Part shown: positions 24,992-32,340 of the stretch, in pieces | Numbering within the stretch: the stretch's first letter is position 1 | Layout of the letters: every line of letters begins with the position of its first letter | Origin: Puniceicoccus vermicola | Lineage (GTDB): Bacteria > Verrucomicrobiota > Verrucomicrobiia > Opitutales > Puniceicoccaceae | Direction of reading: 5' to 3' | DNA: 64,000 nt | Assembly (NCBI RefSeq): GCF_014230055.1 | Contig: NZ_JACHVA010000101.1 | Coordinates: forward strand, 1 to 64,000 | Notes under the pieces: model-generated | Databases searched by the model: none | The model's input: only the letters and a program-made list of their open reading frames with translations | Told to the model about the DNA's origin: nothing | Translations under genes and position numbers: made by a program

Positions 24992-25105
24992 TTAAAGAAT
25001 CTTAGCCTCAGGTGAATTGTGTTGGCGAAGGCGTCTATGTATATCCTCAGTGTGGCCGATGTAGAGTCGGCCTTTGAGATTTTCGAGGATGTAGACGTGA
25101 AACAT
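24992..25105 (-). pseudogene. GIY-YIG nuclease, truncated copy C
   Basis: 37 residues: MFHVYILENLKGRLYIGHTE continues to QHNSPEAKIL and stops. It keeps the GIY-YIG-type core (VYIL...LYIG) but lacks the rest of the domain that copies A and B have after QHNSPEGKEHLGKY. The break is abrupt, and the sequence to the left is unrelated, so this is the damaged edge of the repeat array. The longer open frame reported to 25201 reads through the terminator and tRNA relic and is not real. Confidence 0.75.
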
Positions 25106-25109
25106 GGGC

Positions 25110-25141
25110 AAAAAGAAACCCTTCGTATATCGGGAAGGGTT
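25110..25141 (-). terminator. tRNA-type terminator, copy C
   Basis: Minus-strand hairpin AACCCTTC/GAAGGGTT followed by a T-rich run. One loop base differs and the loop is one base longer than in the copy behind tRNA-Asn. It ends four bases before the ATG of the truncated GIY-YIG copy. Confidence 0.7.
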
Positions 25142-25144
25142 CAA

Positions 25145-25227
25145 TGGCTGCCCAGGTAGTCCCGCGACCGCGGGATCCGACAAAGTGATTAATCCCGACA
25201 AGGTCGGGACTCTACCGCTGAGCTACT
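25145..25227 (-). pseudogene. tRNA-Asn relic C carrying two palindromes
   Basis: Compared with the intact tRNA-Asn at 25888-25962, this copy keeps the 3' acceptor and CCA, the variable-loop side (GACAAAGTGATTAA on the plus strand) and the D arm with part of the 5' side. The T arm is interrupted by the palindrome TCCCGCGACCGCGGGA (25160-25175). The 5' anticodon stem is replaced by TCCCGACAAGGTCGGGA (25193-25209), removing the GTT anticodon context. The first acceptor bases are replaced by the end of GIY-YIG copy B. It cannot be a working tRNA-Asn but would make a very structured RNA. Confidence 0.75.
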
Positions 25228-25477
25228 AATCGAATAGTTCTCGGACTTTTTTTGGCGATTTCCAGCTTTTGAGTTGTTTCTCTCGTTGCATGGCCTTTGC
25301 GCGAGTTGGGTAGTTCTCAGATCCGAGAAATCTCCATGGGCCGTTTCTGTGCGTATACTTCCCGAGATGTTCTTTGCCCTCTGGAGAGTTGTGCTGGCTG
25401 AGACGTCTCTGACGGTCTTCCGTGTGTCCAATGTAGAGGCGCCCCTTTGGGTTTTCTAAGACGTAGACGTGAAACAT
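25226..25477 (-). CDS. Small GIY-YIG nuclease, copy B
   Basis: 83-residue single-domain GIY-YIG protein of the UPF0213/YhbQ-like group: VYVLENPKGRLYIGHTED (GIY-YIG core), R in RRLSQHN, HRNGPWRF, and E in QREKQLKSWK. These proteins are predicted DNA endonucleases related to SLX1/UvrC N-domains. ATG 25477 follows the U-run of terminator B by four bases. The stop lies inside the next tRNA relic. It is about 75% like copy A by eye. Confidence 0.82.
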   Translation of the reverse strand: MFHVYVLENPKGRLYIGHTEDRQRRLSQHNSPEGKEHLGKYTHRNGPWRFLGSENYPTRAKAMQREKQLKSWKSPKKVRELFD

Positions 25478-25481
25478 GGGC

Positions 25482-25512
25482 AAAAAGAAACCCTTCGTTT
25501 ATCGGAAGGGTT
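25482..25512 (-). terminator. tRNA-type terminator, copy B
   Basis: Minus-strand hairpin AACCCTTC-N8-GAAGGGTT followed by TTTCTTTTT, identical to the copy behind tRNA-Asn. The GAAGGG strand could also be the only Shine-Dalgarno-like sequence for GIY-YIG copy B. Confidence 0.75.
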
Positions 25513-25515
25513 GGA

Positions 25516-25590
25516 TGGCTGCCCAGGTAGGGATCGCGACCGCGGGATACGACAAAGTGATTAATCCCGACGGAGTCGGGACTCTACCGC
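25516..25590 (-). pseudogene. tRNA-Asn relic B carrying palindromes
   Basis: Same design as relic C. The 3' acceptor, CCA and variable-loop side match tRNA-Asn. The T arm contains a CGCGACCGCGGGAT insertion around 25535-25548. The 5' anticodon stem is replaced by TCCCGACGGAGTCGGGA (25565-25581). The D arm is reduced to GGCGGTAGAG, and the 5' acceptor is missing beside the stop of GIY-YIG copy A. Not functional as tRNA-Asn. Confidence 0.75.
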
Positions 25591-25594
25591 CAGT

Positions 25595-25849
25595 TTATCG
25601 TTTGAAGAGTTCGCGAACCTTTTTCGGAGACTTCCAGGCTTTGAGCTGTTTCTCGCGTTTCATTGCGTCGGCTCTCGAGTCAAAGTCCTCGGATGCGATG
25701 AGTTTCCAGGGCCCATTGCGGTGGGTGTATTTGCCGAGATGCTCTTTCCCCTCAGGTGAATTGTGTTGGCCAAGGCGTCTTTGTATATCCTCAGTGTGGC
25801 CGATGTAGAGTCGGCCTTTGGGATTTTCGAGGATGTAGACGTGAAACAT
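25595..25849 (-). CDS. Small GIY-YIG nuclease, copy A
   Basis: 84 residues, full-length single GIY-YIG domain: VYILENPKGRLYIGHTED, RRLGQHN, THRNGPWKL and the conserved glutamate in KREKQLKAWK. Predicted DNA endonuclease. It starts four bases after the U-run of the intact tRNA-Asn terminator, with no promoter space of its own, so expression would need readthrough of the tRNA transcript. A TTG six bases upstream lies in the terminator and is unlikely as start. Confidence 0.85.
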   Translation of the reverse strand: MFHVYILENPKGRLYIGHTEDIQRRLGQHNSPEGKEHLGKYTHRNGPWKLIASEDFDSRADAMKREKQLKAWKSPKKVRELFKR

Positions 25850-25853
25850 GGGC

Positions 25854-25884
25854 AAAAAGAAACCCTTCGTTTATCGGAAGGGTT
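25854..25884 (-). terminator. Rho-independent terminator of tRNA-Asn
   Basis: Minus strand: AACCCTTC, 8-base loop, GAAGGGTT, then TTTCTTTTT. It begins three bases after the encoded CCA of tRNA-Asn. The same hairpin is repeated three more times to the left (copies B, C and the orphan at 24.0 kb). Confidence 0.85.
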
Positions 25885-25887
25885 GGA

Positions 25888-25962
<75 letters not shown>

Positions 25963-26185
25963 ACGGTAAAGGGTGGACATTTGCGGTTTCTGGAGGATCG
26001 ATCAACCCGAAAATGAAAGAAATTTGGAATTTTTTGGGATCGAACATCTACGGATCGGACGGAAGGCCCATCGATAGAGGAGTTTGGCGGGAGAGGGTAG
26101 GCACAGACCGAATATTTCGATTTTCTGAGTGTGGTTTCGCTTGACGGGGAGGGCCTGCATCTTGTTTTCTCCTCTTTTCGACCGT

Positions 26186-26278
26186 GGAGAGGTGGCAGAG
26201 TGGTCGAATGCGCTGGTTTGCTAAACCGGTGAACCGCCAAAAGCGGTTCCGTGGGTTCGAATCCCATCCTCTCCGCCA
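26186..26278 (+). tRNA. tRNA-Ser (GCT)
   Basis: Class II tRNA: acceptor GGAGAGG pairs with CCTCTCC, anticodon loop TTGCTAA gives GCT, a long variable arm (GAACCGCCAAAAGCGGTTC), T arm with GGTTCGAATCC, discriminator G and encoded CCA. 93 bases with CCA. No clear terminator follows; the palindrome-like CTTCGCGAAG at 26287-26296 is weak. Confidence 0.96.
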
Positions 26279-26633
26279 TCAGGCGGCCTTCGCGAAGCGA
26301 AAGTGAGGGTCTACGGGTCTACATCAAACTGTGGGGGATTATTCATTTTTTTATATTTCGGGTTAGTTTTCATGCGCAAGTGGCGAGGACTCTGAGTCGA
26401 TAGTTGTGGAAGGACCTGAAGCCGTAAGCTCTTCGCTGGATTCGTTTCATTCTTCTATGGAACCTTTCTCAGATGACCTTTGTTTTCTGGTAGATCGCCA
26501 CATGCTGGCGATGGGCTCGATCCATTGTTCGATTGTTGCCGAGGTGGCAGAAAGTGGTGCAAAAGCGGTTCTTTTTGCTCAGAGTGTGTTCGCTCGAGTC
26601 CGAGCACTCAGGAGTAATACTCTTCTTGGGATA
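26279..26633. other. Gene-free stretch between tRNA-Ser and the GntR-type gene
   Basis: About 355 bp with no open frame that resembles a protein. AT-rich near 26335-26365. I see no repeat, RNA gene or clear terminator in it. Confidence 0.5.
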
Positions 26634-27725
26634 TCAAGCGCTTGGAATGGAGGATTCTCGAACGATCAGGGTGCCGTGAAAAGCAATGTGGTGAGGCGGT
26701 CTTTCCGGATGTTTGATTCGGTTGACCATCGTTTCAACGGCGAGGCGCCCCATAACCTGGCAGGGTTGGCGATAGCTGGTGAGAGGTACGCTGAGGAGTG
26801 AGGCGTATTTAACATCATCAAACCCACATACTTTAATTTGATCGGGAATCTTGGCACCGAGGTCGAGGAGGGAACGTAGGATGACGGCGGCAGTTGTATC
26901 GTTGGCGCAGACAATCCCATCCACATTTGAATTCAATAGCCGGGCTGCCGCTTTACCGGGATCTTTATGATCGTATTCGACGGAGAGAAGGCTGCGAGCT
27001 GAGAAACCTTTTTGGACGAGTGCTTCGCGGGTCCCTATAATCCGGTGCCCCACGGTCATCGCGGGATTTCGGGGGGAGACAAAAGCTAGTTGGGTGCAGC
27101 CATTTTCCAAAAGGTGGTCCGCCATAGTGAACCCAGCCTCGATGTTGCCGATGCAAATCAAATCGAAAGAGGTTTGTCGGGGCCACGGATAGATGTCGCG
27201 ATCCAGTAGCACGACTTGAACCCCTTTTTCCGTGAAGCGTTCGACGATTCTGAGATTGAAGGCTTCTGGGTCTGAAATGTTTTCAAGAGGGGCGAAAAAG
27301 ACGCCTTTGACTTTCTTTTTTATGTATTGTTCGGCCTGAGCGAGGGCCATGGCTTTACGGTCTTGGGACCGATTCAACTCATAGGGGTGTGTGATCTGCA
27401 GCTCATACGCGGGCGAATTTTCGATGATGCTATCAACGATGGGGGTGAAAATCTCGGTGTCAGGGAATTCCGGAATAAGCAATCCTGCCGACAAACCGGA
27501 AAAATCGGGTGCTAACACCTGGGTGCCGAATCCCGCTCGGCGCCGAACGAATTTCGCATCGCTGAGCATCTTGATCGCCTTGGCGACAGTAGGGCGGGAG
27601 GTGCCGTATTGCTCGCAAATCGCCTTCTCGCTGGGGAGCAAATCACCTGGGACGTAACTTTGGTTTCGGATCGAAGTATGGAGGTCTTCGTAGATTTGCA
27701 GATACATCGGTTTTGAAGTGCTCAT
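26634..27725 (-). CDS. GntR-type DNA-binding domain fused to a LacI-type sensor domain
   Basis: 363 residues, AraR-like architecture. Residues 1-70 form a GntR winged helix (PMYLQIYEDLHTSI, LLPSEKAICEQYGTSRPTVAKAI); from about 75 on it is a periplasmic-binding-like sugar sensor (SAGLLIPEFPDTEIF, KGVFFAPL, LAFVSPRNP, VDGIVCANDTTAAVILRSL, VCGFDDVKYASLLSVPLTSY). It is divergent from the ABC importer and probably represses it until a pentose, hexose or polyol binds. Three AAATGTAAT repeats and one inverted half-site lie just upstream of its start. Confidence 0.92.
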   Translation of the reverse strand: MSTSKPMYLQIYEDLHTSIRNQSYVPGDLLPSEKAICEQYGTSRPTVAKAIKMLSDAKFVRRRAGFGTQVLAPDFSGLSAGLLIPEFPDTEIFTPIVDSIIENSPAYELQITHPYELNRSQDRKAMALAQAEQYIKKKVKGVFFAPLENISDPEAFNLRIVERFTEKGVQVVLLDRDIYPWPRQTSFDLICIGNIEAGFTMADHLLENGCTQLAFVSPRNPAMTVGHRIIGTREALVQKGFSARSLLSVEYDHKDPGKAAARLLNSNVDGIVCANDTTAAVILRSLLDLGAKIPDQIKVCGFDDVKYASLLSVPLTSYRQPCQVMGRLAVETMVNRIKHPERPPHHIAFHGTLIVRESSIPSA

Positions 27726-27730
27726 AATTT

Positions 27731-27788
27731 AAATGTAATCCAAATGTAATATTAAAATCAGTCAAATGTAATTTTTTGAATTTACATT
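27731..27788. promoter_or_regulatory. Phased operator array upstream of the GntR-type gene
   Basis: AAATGTAAT occurs at 27731-27739, 27742-27750 and 27764-27772, and the inverted half TTTACATT at 27781-27788. Start-to-start distances of 11 and 22 bp place the direct copies on one face of the helix. Likely binding sites for the adjacent regulator. Confidence 0.6.
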
Positions 27789-28068
27789 CTGCGCCTTTTA
27801 TGGATTTCTTATGAGCAGTCAGAACCCCCATTCGAATTTCCGATTCGCTGACAAGCATTCTTACCATGAACCCCCCATTTAAAGTCGTCGGTATAGGTGA
27901 CCTCCCCCAGGGACCGTTATTACGAGTATCAACGGATCGGTGGATGGCCGACCAACTTTGTCCATCACGCACTAGCGCCAGTCGATAGAGATCCTCTGCT
28001 AAGACGATAATCCAATTTTTCGCTCTCTGATTAATCCTCAATCCATCAAAACGAACCTCAAAAATCCC
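27789..28068. other. Promoter region of the ABC importer, no gene seen
   Basis: 280 bp before the substrate-binding protein. A 40-codon open frame from 27867 has no recognisable features and is not called. The importer promoter must lie here, but no convincing -35/-10 pair stands out. Confidence 0.4.
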
Positions 28069-29028
28069 ATGAAAATAATACTCACAGGACTAATGCTCTG
28101 CTGCATGTCACTCACGATCGTCGGATGCGGCGGCAAAGAAGACGGAACAAGCTCCGCCGATCCCAAAGTAAAGATTGGCATGACGGTGCAGACCTTGACG
28201 AATCCGACTTGGGCTGGATATTGCCAGGCCATCGAAAAGGAAGTTCAGGCGCATGGCGGCAGCATCAACTACGTCTCCTGCGACAATAATATTGGTAAGC
28301 AGATCACCCAAATCGAAAACTTTGTTTCCCGGGGGGTCGATGTCATTATCGTCCATCCGGCCGACCCTGAGGGGGTTGAGTTTGCCCTGAAACAAGCGCG
28401 TGAGGCCGGAATTAAGGTGCTCGCATGGGATGATAATCTGAAGAACGCTGATATCGCCTGGTTGATTGATAATCACGAATTGGGCTACACCATCGGAGAA
28501 TACGCGGCGATGTGGATCGACGAGAAGCTCGGGGGCACTGCAGAGGTCGCCATCCTTAATTACCCGCAATTGCCGATTTTACTGGAACGTGGCAATGGTA
28601 TCCGCGATGCCATCACCGAGTTAGCCCCCAATGCTAAGATTGTTGCGGAAAGTAGCGCGATCGACACCAAAGAGGGGATCGAAAAAATGGAAACCATCTT
28701 TCAGTCGAACCCGAATGTGAAGGTCGTTTGCTCGATCGGTGGCGGCGGTTCCGTCGGTGCCAATGAAGCGGCCAAGGCGGCTGGAAAGATCACTGATGAC
28801 TTCGGTATCTTTGCAGCGGACGCGACTCAACCGGAATTGGCAGCCATGAAGAACAATGAAGGGATCCGCATGACTGTGACGATTACCGGAACCAACACGG
28901 CTATCGGCGAGAAGATCTGGGAGATGGTGTCCGAGCTGAACTCCGGGGAGCCGATCGAGAATAAGGTCGTCTACCGCGAGATTATTCCCGTCACGAGTGA
29001 GAACGTCGATGAATACTTAGGAAAGTAA
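28069..29028 (+). CDS. Sugar/polyol ABC transporter substrate-binding lipoprotein (RbsB-like)
   Basis: 319 residues. Signal peptide with lipobox IVGC, so C20 would be lipidated. The mature part is a class B periplasmic binding protein (IGMTVQTLTNPTWAGYCQAI, VDVIIVHPADPEGV, LAWDDNL, ICSIGGGGSVGANEAAKAA-like VVCSIGGGGSVGANEA, FGIFAADATQPE). First gene of the importer; a strong stem-loop after it probably keeps its mRNA in excess over the ATPase. The ligand is unknown; the dehydrogenase downstream points to a polyol or a uronate-like sugar. Confidence 0.92.
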   Translation: MKIILTGLMLCCMSLTIVGCGGKEDGTSSADPKVKIGMTVQTLTNPTWAGYCQAIEKEVQAHGGSINYVSCDNNIGKQITQIENFVSRGVDVIIVHPADPEGVEFALKQAREAGIKVLAWDDNLKNADIAWLIDNHELGYTIGEYAAMWIDEKLGGTAEVAILNYPQLPILLERGNGIRDAITELAPNAKIVAESSAIDTKEGIEKMETIFQSNPNVKVVCSIGGGGSVGANEAAKAAGKITDDFGIFAADATQPELAAMKNNEGIRMTVTITGTNTAIGEKIWEMVSELNSGEPIENKVVYREIIPVTSENVDEYLGK

Positions 29029-29046
29029 GCTTCGATCTTTGTAAAT

Positions 29047-29087
29047 CCAGGTTGGCGTAGGGGCCAGAATACTCTGCGCCGACCTGG
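29047..29087 (+). promoter_or_regulatory. Intra-operon stem-loop after the binding-protein gene
   Basis: CCAGGTTGGCG (29047-29057) pairs with CGCCGACCTGG (29077-29087) as an 11-bp stem with one G-T pair and a 19-base loop. No U-run follows. Such hairpins between binding-protein and ATPase genes stabilise the upstream message or cause partial termination. Confidence 0.65.
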
Positions 29088-29125
29088 GATACCCCTCATC
29101 CATTCTACCTCAGCCCCAAACAGAC

Positions 29126-30604
29126 ATGAATATCCTTGAACTAAGGAACATCACGAAGAAATACCCCGGTGTGATTGCGCTGAACGATGTCAGCATTGAT
29201 TTCATTGAAGGGGAGGCTCATGCCCTAGTTGGTGAAAACGGTGCGGGTAAATCGACCTTGATCAAGAGTTGCACCGGTGCAGTCAAACCGAATGCCGGCA
29301 GTATCGTGATCGAAGGAGAAGAATTTACTTCGCTCACCCCGCAGGTATCCGAAGCGCACGGTATCGGTGTCATCTACCAGGAGTTTAATCTGGTCGGCGA
29401 ACTTTCTGTTGCGGAAAACATCTTTCTGGGTCGGGCCATCCGCAAAGGCCTCTTCATTAATAAAAAAGCCATGGTCCGCGAGGCCGCGGCGATCTTCGAG
29501 CAGTTTAACATCGATATCGATCCCCACGAGTTGGTCTGCAACTTAACGGTCGGCTATCAGCAACTCGTGGAGATTGCCAAAGCCTTATCGCAAAAGGCCC
29601 GGATTTTGATCATGGACGAGCCTTCCGCGCCTTTGACTTCGGCTGAAGCGGAACGCCTCTACGAAGTGGTGGATAAATTGAAGGCCAAAGGTGTGACCGT
29701 TATTTACATTTCGCACCGCATGGAGGAAATCTTCCGACTCACCGATCGCATCACCGTCTTGAGGGACGGACAGAAAATCGAGACCCTCAAGACCAGTGAG
29801 ACCAATATGGACGAGCTGGTGAAGTTGATGGTGGGCCGCGAATTGAAAGAAACCTATCCGCAGCGCAAGTCTTGCATCTCTGATGAGGTGTTGCTGGACG
29901 TGCAGAACCTCTCCGGCAACGGCGTGACCGACATTAGCTTTCAAATCAAAAAAGGTGAAGTTTTAGGCTTTGCGGGTTTGATCGGTGCCGGTCGCACGGA
30001 AACCGCAGAGCTCCTTTTTGGCGCGGCGAAGAGAACTGGCGGAACCGTTTCTCTCAACGGCAAAGAAGTCCGCCCCAAGACGCCTAGAGACGCCATCGAC
30101 TGCGGCATCGCTCTCGTTCCCGAAGATCGAAAGGGCAAAGGTGCCTTGATGGATATGAGGATCCGCAGCAACATCAGCATGGCTGTCCTGGATCGGATTT
30201 CGAAATTCTTCGTGATCGATCTGAAAGAGGAGAAGCGACTGGCCGAAGAATACAAGCAATCCATTCGGATCAAAACGCCCTCGGTCGAACAGCAGATCAA
30301 GAACCTCAGTGGCGGAAACCAGCAAAAGGTCATTATCGCCCGATGGCTCGCTTCCGAACCCGAACTGGTGATCTTCGACGAGCCCACCCGAGGCATTGAT
30401 GTGGGGGCCAAGTCCGAGATTTACACTCTGGTCAATGCCCTCGTGGAAGACGGAAAGTCGGTCCTGATGATCTCCTCTGAAATGGAGGAAGTCATGGGCA
30501 TGTCCGACCGAATTGTCGTCCTTTGCGACGGTAGGATTTCCGGCAGCTTGGACCGTAAAGATTTCAATCAAGAAGCAATCATGAATTTCGCATCTCAAAG
30601 ATAG
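29126..30604 (+). CDS. Sugar ABC transporter ATP-binding protein (RbsA/MglA-like, two nucleotide domains)
   Basis: 492 residues with two ABC domains. First: Walker A GENGAGKST at 36-44, signature-like LTVGYQQLVEIAKAL, Walker B ILIMDEPSAPLT. Second: degenerate Walker A GLIGAGRTETAELLFG, signature LSGGNQQKVIIARWL, Walker B LVIFDEPTRGIDVGAK. This asymmetry is normal for the CUT2 sugar-import class. Twelve bases separate it from the permease gene. Confidence 0.95.
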   Translation: MNILELRNITKKYPGVIALNDVSIDFIEGEAHALVGENGAGKSTLIKSCTGAVKPNAGSIVIEGEEFTSLTPQVSEAHGIGVIYQEFNLVGELSVAENIFLGRAIRKGLFINKKAMVREAAAIFEQFNIDIDPHELVCNLTVGYQQLVEIAKALSQKARILIMDEPSAPLTSAEAERLYEVVDKLKAKGVTVIYISHRMEEIFRLTDRITVLRDGQKIETLKTSETNMDELVKLMVGRELKETYPQRKSCISDEVLLDVQNLSGNGVTDISFQIKKGEVLGFAGLIGAGRTETAELLFGAAKRTGGTVSLNGKEVRPKTPRDAIDCGIALVPEDRKGKGALMDMRIRSNISMAVLDRISKFFVIDLKEEKRLAEEYKQSIRIKTPSVEQQIKNLSGGNQQKVIIARWLASEPELVIFDEPTRGIDVGAKSEIYTLVNALVEDGKSVLMISSEMEEVMGMSDRIVVLCDGRISGSLDRKDFNQEAIMNFASQR

Positions 30605-30616
30605 GAGAACAATAAT

Positions 30617-31585
30617 ATGGGACATTTAGAGAATTTAAAAGGCACCGCGAAAGCCATAGATTTCGCAAAACGGAACGGTATCTACGTCGTTTTGTTCGTA
30701 CTCATCGGGTTCTTCTCCTTTGCGACGGAGAATTTCCTCGTCGCGAATAACTTGATGAACGTCGCCCGCCAGGTATCGATGCTCGGCATCGCGGCGGTCG
30801 GTTTTGCCTTCGTTCTTTTGCTGGGAGGTATCGACCTTTCCGTGGGTTCGGTGATCACCTTGGTCAATGTGGTCTGTGGCTGGTTTATGGTCAATGCGGG
30901 CCTTAACCCAGTGCTGGCGATCTTTATCACTCTTACGCTGGCCACCATGATCGGTTTCGCCAACGGCTGGATCATCGCGAATATTCATATGCCTCCACTG
31001 ATTGTGACGCTGGCCATGTTGATCATTGTCGAAGGGGTGGCGTTTTTGATCAGCAAGGGTTTGCCGATTTATGGTTTTCCCGACTCCTTCGCCGTCATCG
31101 GGCAGGGCTATCTGGGGCCGGTTCCGATCCCCGTCATCATCATGGCGGTTGTTATGGCGATCGGAGCGTTTATTTTGAACAAAACCTACTTTGGTCGCTA
31201 TTTTTATGCCGTGGGCGGTAATGAAGAAGCCGCGAAACTCTCCGGCATCAAGGTGAAAAATGTTAAATACCTCGTCTATTCATTGTCCGGTTTCTTTGCG
31301 GGTGTGGCGGGTATCGTCATCCTTTCGAGAACGAATTCCGCGACAGTCACGGCAGGTAAAATGATGGAGTTGGAAATTCTCACCGCCTGCGTGCTCGGTG
31401 GCGTTAGCGTCACTGGCGGCGTCGGTCGTATTTCCAATGTCATCGCCGGTGTCTTGATTCTCGGTGTGCTCAGCAATGGTATGGTCCTCATGAACGTCTC
31501 GGATTTTACGCAGATGGTCATCAAAGGCTCCGTTCTGTTGATCGCTGTCGCCTTTGACTGCTTGCAGCATCGGAAGGCCAGTTAA
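30617..31585 (+). CDS. Sugar ABC transporter permease (RbsC-like)
   Basis: 322 residues with eight to ten hydrophobic segments. The family signature GGIDLSVGSVITL is seen near residue 72-84, and the cytoplasmic EAA-like loop as YAVGGNEEAAKLSGIKV. Forms a homodimeric channel in CUT2 importers with the preceding ATPase. An AGGAGAA sequence lies about 9 bases before the ATG. Confidence 0.94.
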   Translation: MGHLENLKGTAKAIDFAKRNGIYVVLFVLIGFFSFATENFLVANNLMNVARQVSMLGIAAVGFAFVLLLGGIDLSVGSVITLVNVVCGWFMVNAGLNPVLAIFITLTLATMIGFANGWIIANIHMPPLIVTLAMLIIVEGVAFLISKGLPIYGFPDSFAVIGQGYLGPVPIPVIIMAVVMAIGAFILNKTYFGRYFYAVGGNEEAAKLSGIKVKNVKYLVYSLSGFFAGVAGIVILSRTNSATVTAGKMMELEILTACVLGGVSVTGGVGRISNVIAGVLILGVLSNGMVLMNVSDFTQMVIKGSVLLIAVAFDCLQHRKAS

Positions 31586-31623
31586 GCCATCATCAGGTCC
31601 ACCACCAATTGGAGAAACGCATC

Positions 31624-32283
31624 ATGAACACCATCGCAATTTCCAGACTGGTCGGCAGTGATGCCGGCGCGATCGCAAAGCAGTTGGCTGTATCCCTGGG
31701 CTACGACCTGGTCGATAAAGCCGTCTTGCAGGGCACCCTGCAGCAGTACGGGCTGACTCGCTTTGGCGAGCTCTACACATCGCCGCCCAACTTATGGGAT
31801 TTGGCTAATACAAAGAACCTGGAAATCGTATCCATGCTGAACGATACCATGCGGGCGCTCGCCCACCGCGGACGGACTGTGGTTCTCGCACGCGGAGGTT
31901 ACGTGGCCTTAAACAAGTATGCCGATGTGTTGCATGTCCGCTTGCACGCTCCGTTTGATGTTCGCGTGGATCGTGTCATGGCGCGAGAGAACATCGCGAA
32001 GCGGGAAGACGCGAAAACGAAAGTGGCTGCCGACGACAAAGCGCGGATCAAATTTGTCGAGAGGTTTTACCGGTGTAAATGGCACGACGAGAGCGAACTC
32101 GATCTCGTCCTCAACACCGATATTATCCCGAAACCAACTGCCGAATCCTGGATTACAGAAGCGTTGCGTTTACAGGAGGCGAAGGATGGCCGCCCCGATG
32201 TCCAACTTGCTCAAAAGACTAGGGTCGATCCTCTTCTCCTGAGTGCAATCGATGAAGCCATTGAGCGGCGCATATCAATTTAA
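31624..32283 (+). CDS. Cytidylate kinase-like family protein
   Basis: 219 residues. The start MNTIAISRLVGSDAGAIAKQLAVSLG is a P-loop-like region with AISRLVGSDAGAIA in place of the usual GxxGSGKS, and the rest (YDLVDKAVLQ, VVLARGGYVALN, VRLHAPFDVRVDRVM, LVLNTDIIP) matches PF13189 cytidylate kinase-like proteins. ATG 31624 is chosen because GGAGAA lies 8 bases before it. Within a sugar importer operon its role is unclear: a sugar kinase-like or regulatory function is possible but unproven. Confidence 0.82.
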   Translation: MNTIAISRLVGSDAGAIAKQLAVSLGYDLVDKAVLQGTLQQYGLTRFGELYTSPPNLWDLANTKNLEIVSMLNDTMRALAHRGRTVVLARGGYVALNKYADVLHVRLHAPFDVRVDRVMARENIAKREDAKTKVAADDKARIKFVERFYRCKWHDESELDLVLNTDIIPKPTAESWITEALRLQEAKDGRPDVQLAQKTRVDPLLLSAIDEAIERRISI

Positions 32284-32340
32284 GCTCACCGGTAGAGCCC
32301 CTGCAGCTGCAGAAACGTCAATACCAAACATTATCATCAA

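Noticed and set aside
27867-27989. 40-codon plus-strand open frame in the importer promoter region
   Set aside because: No ribosome site or resemblance to a known peptide; probably chance.
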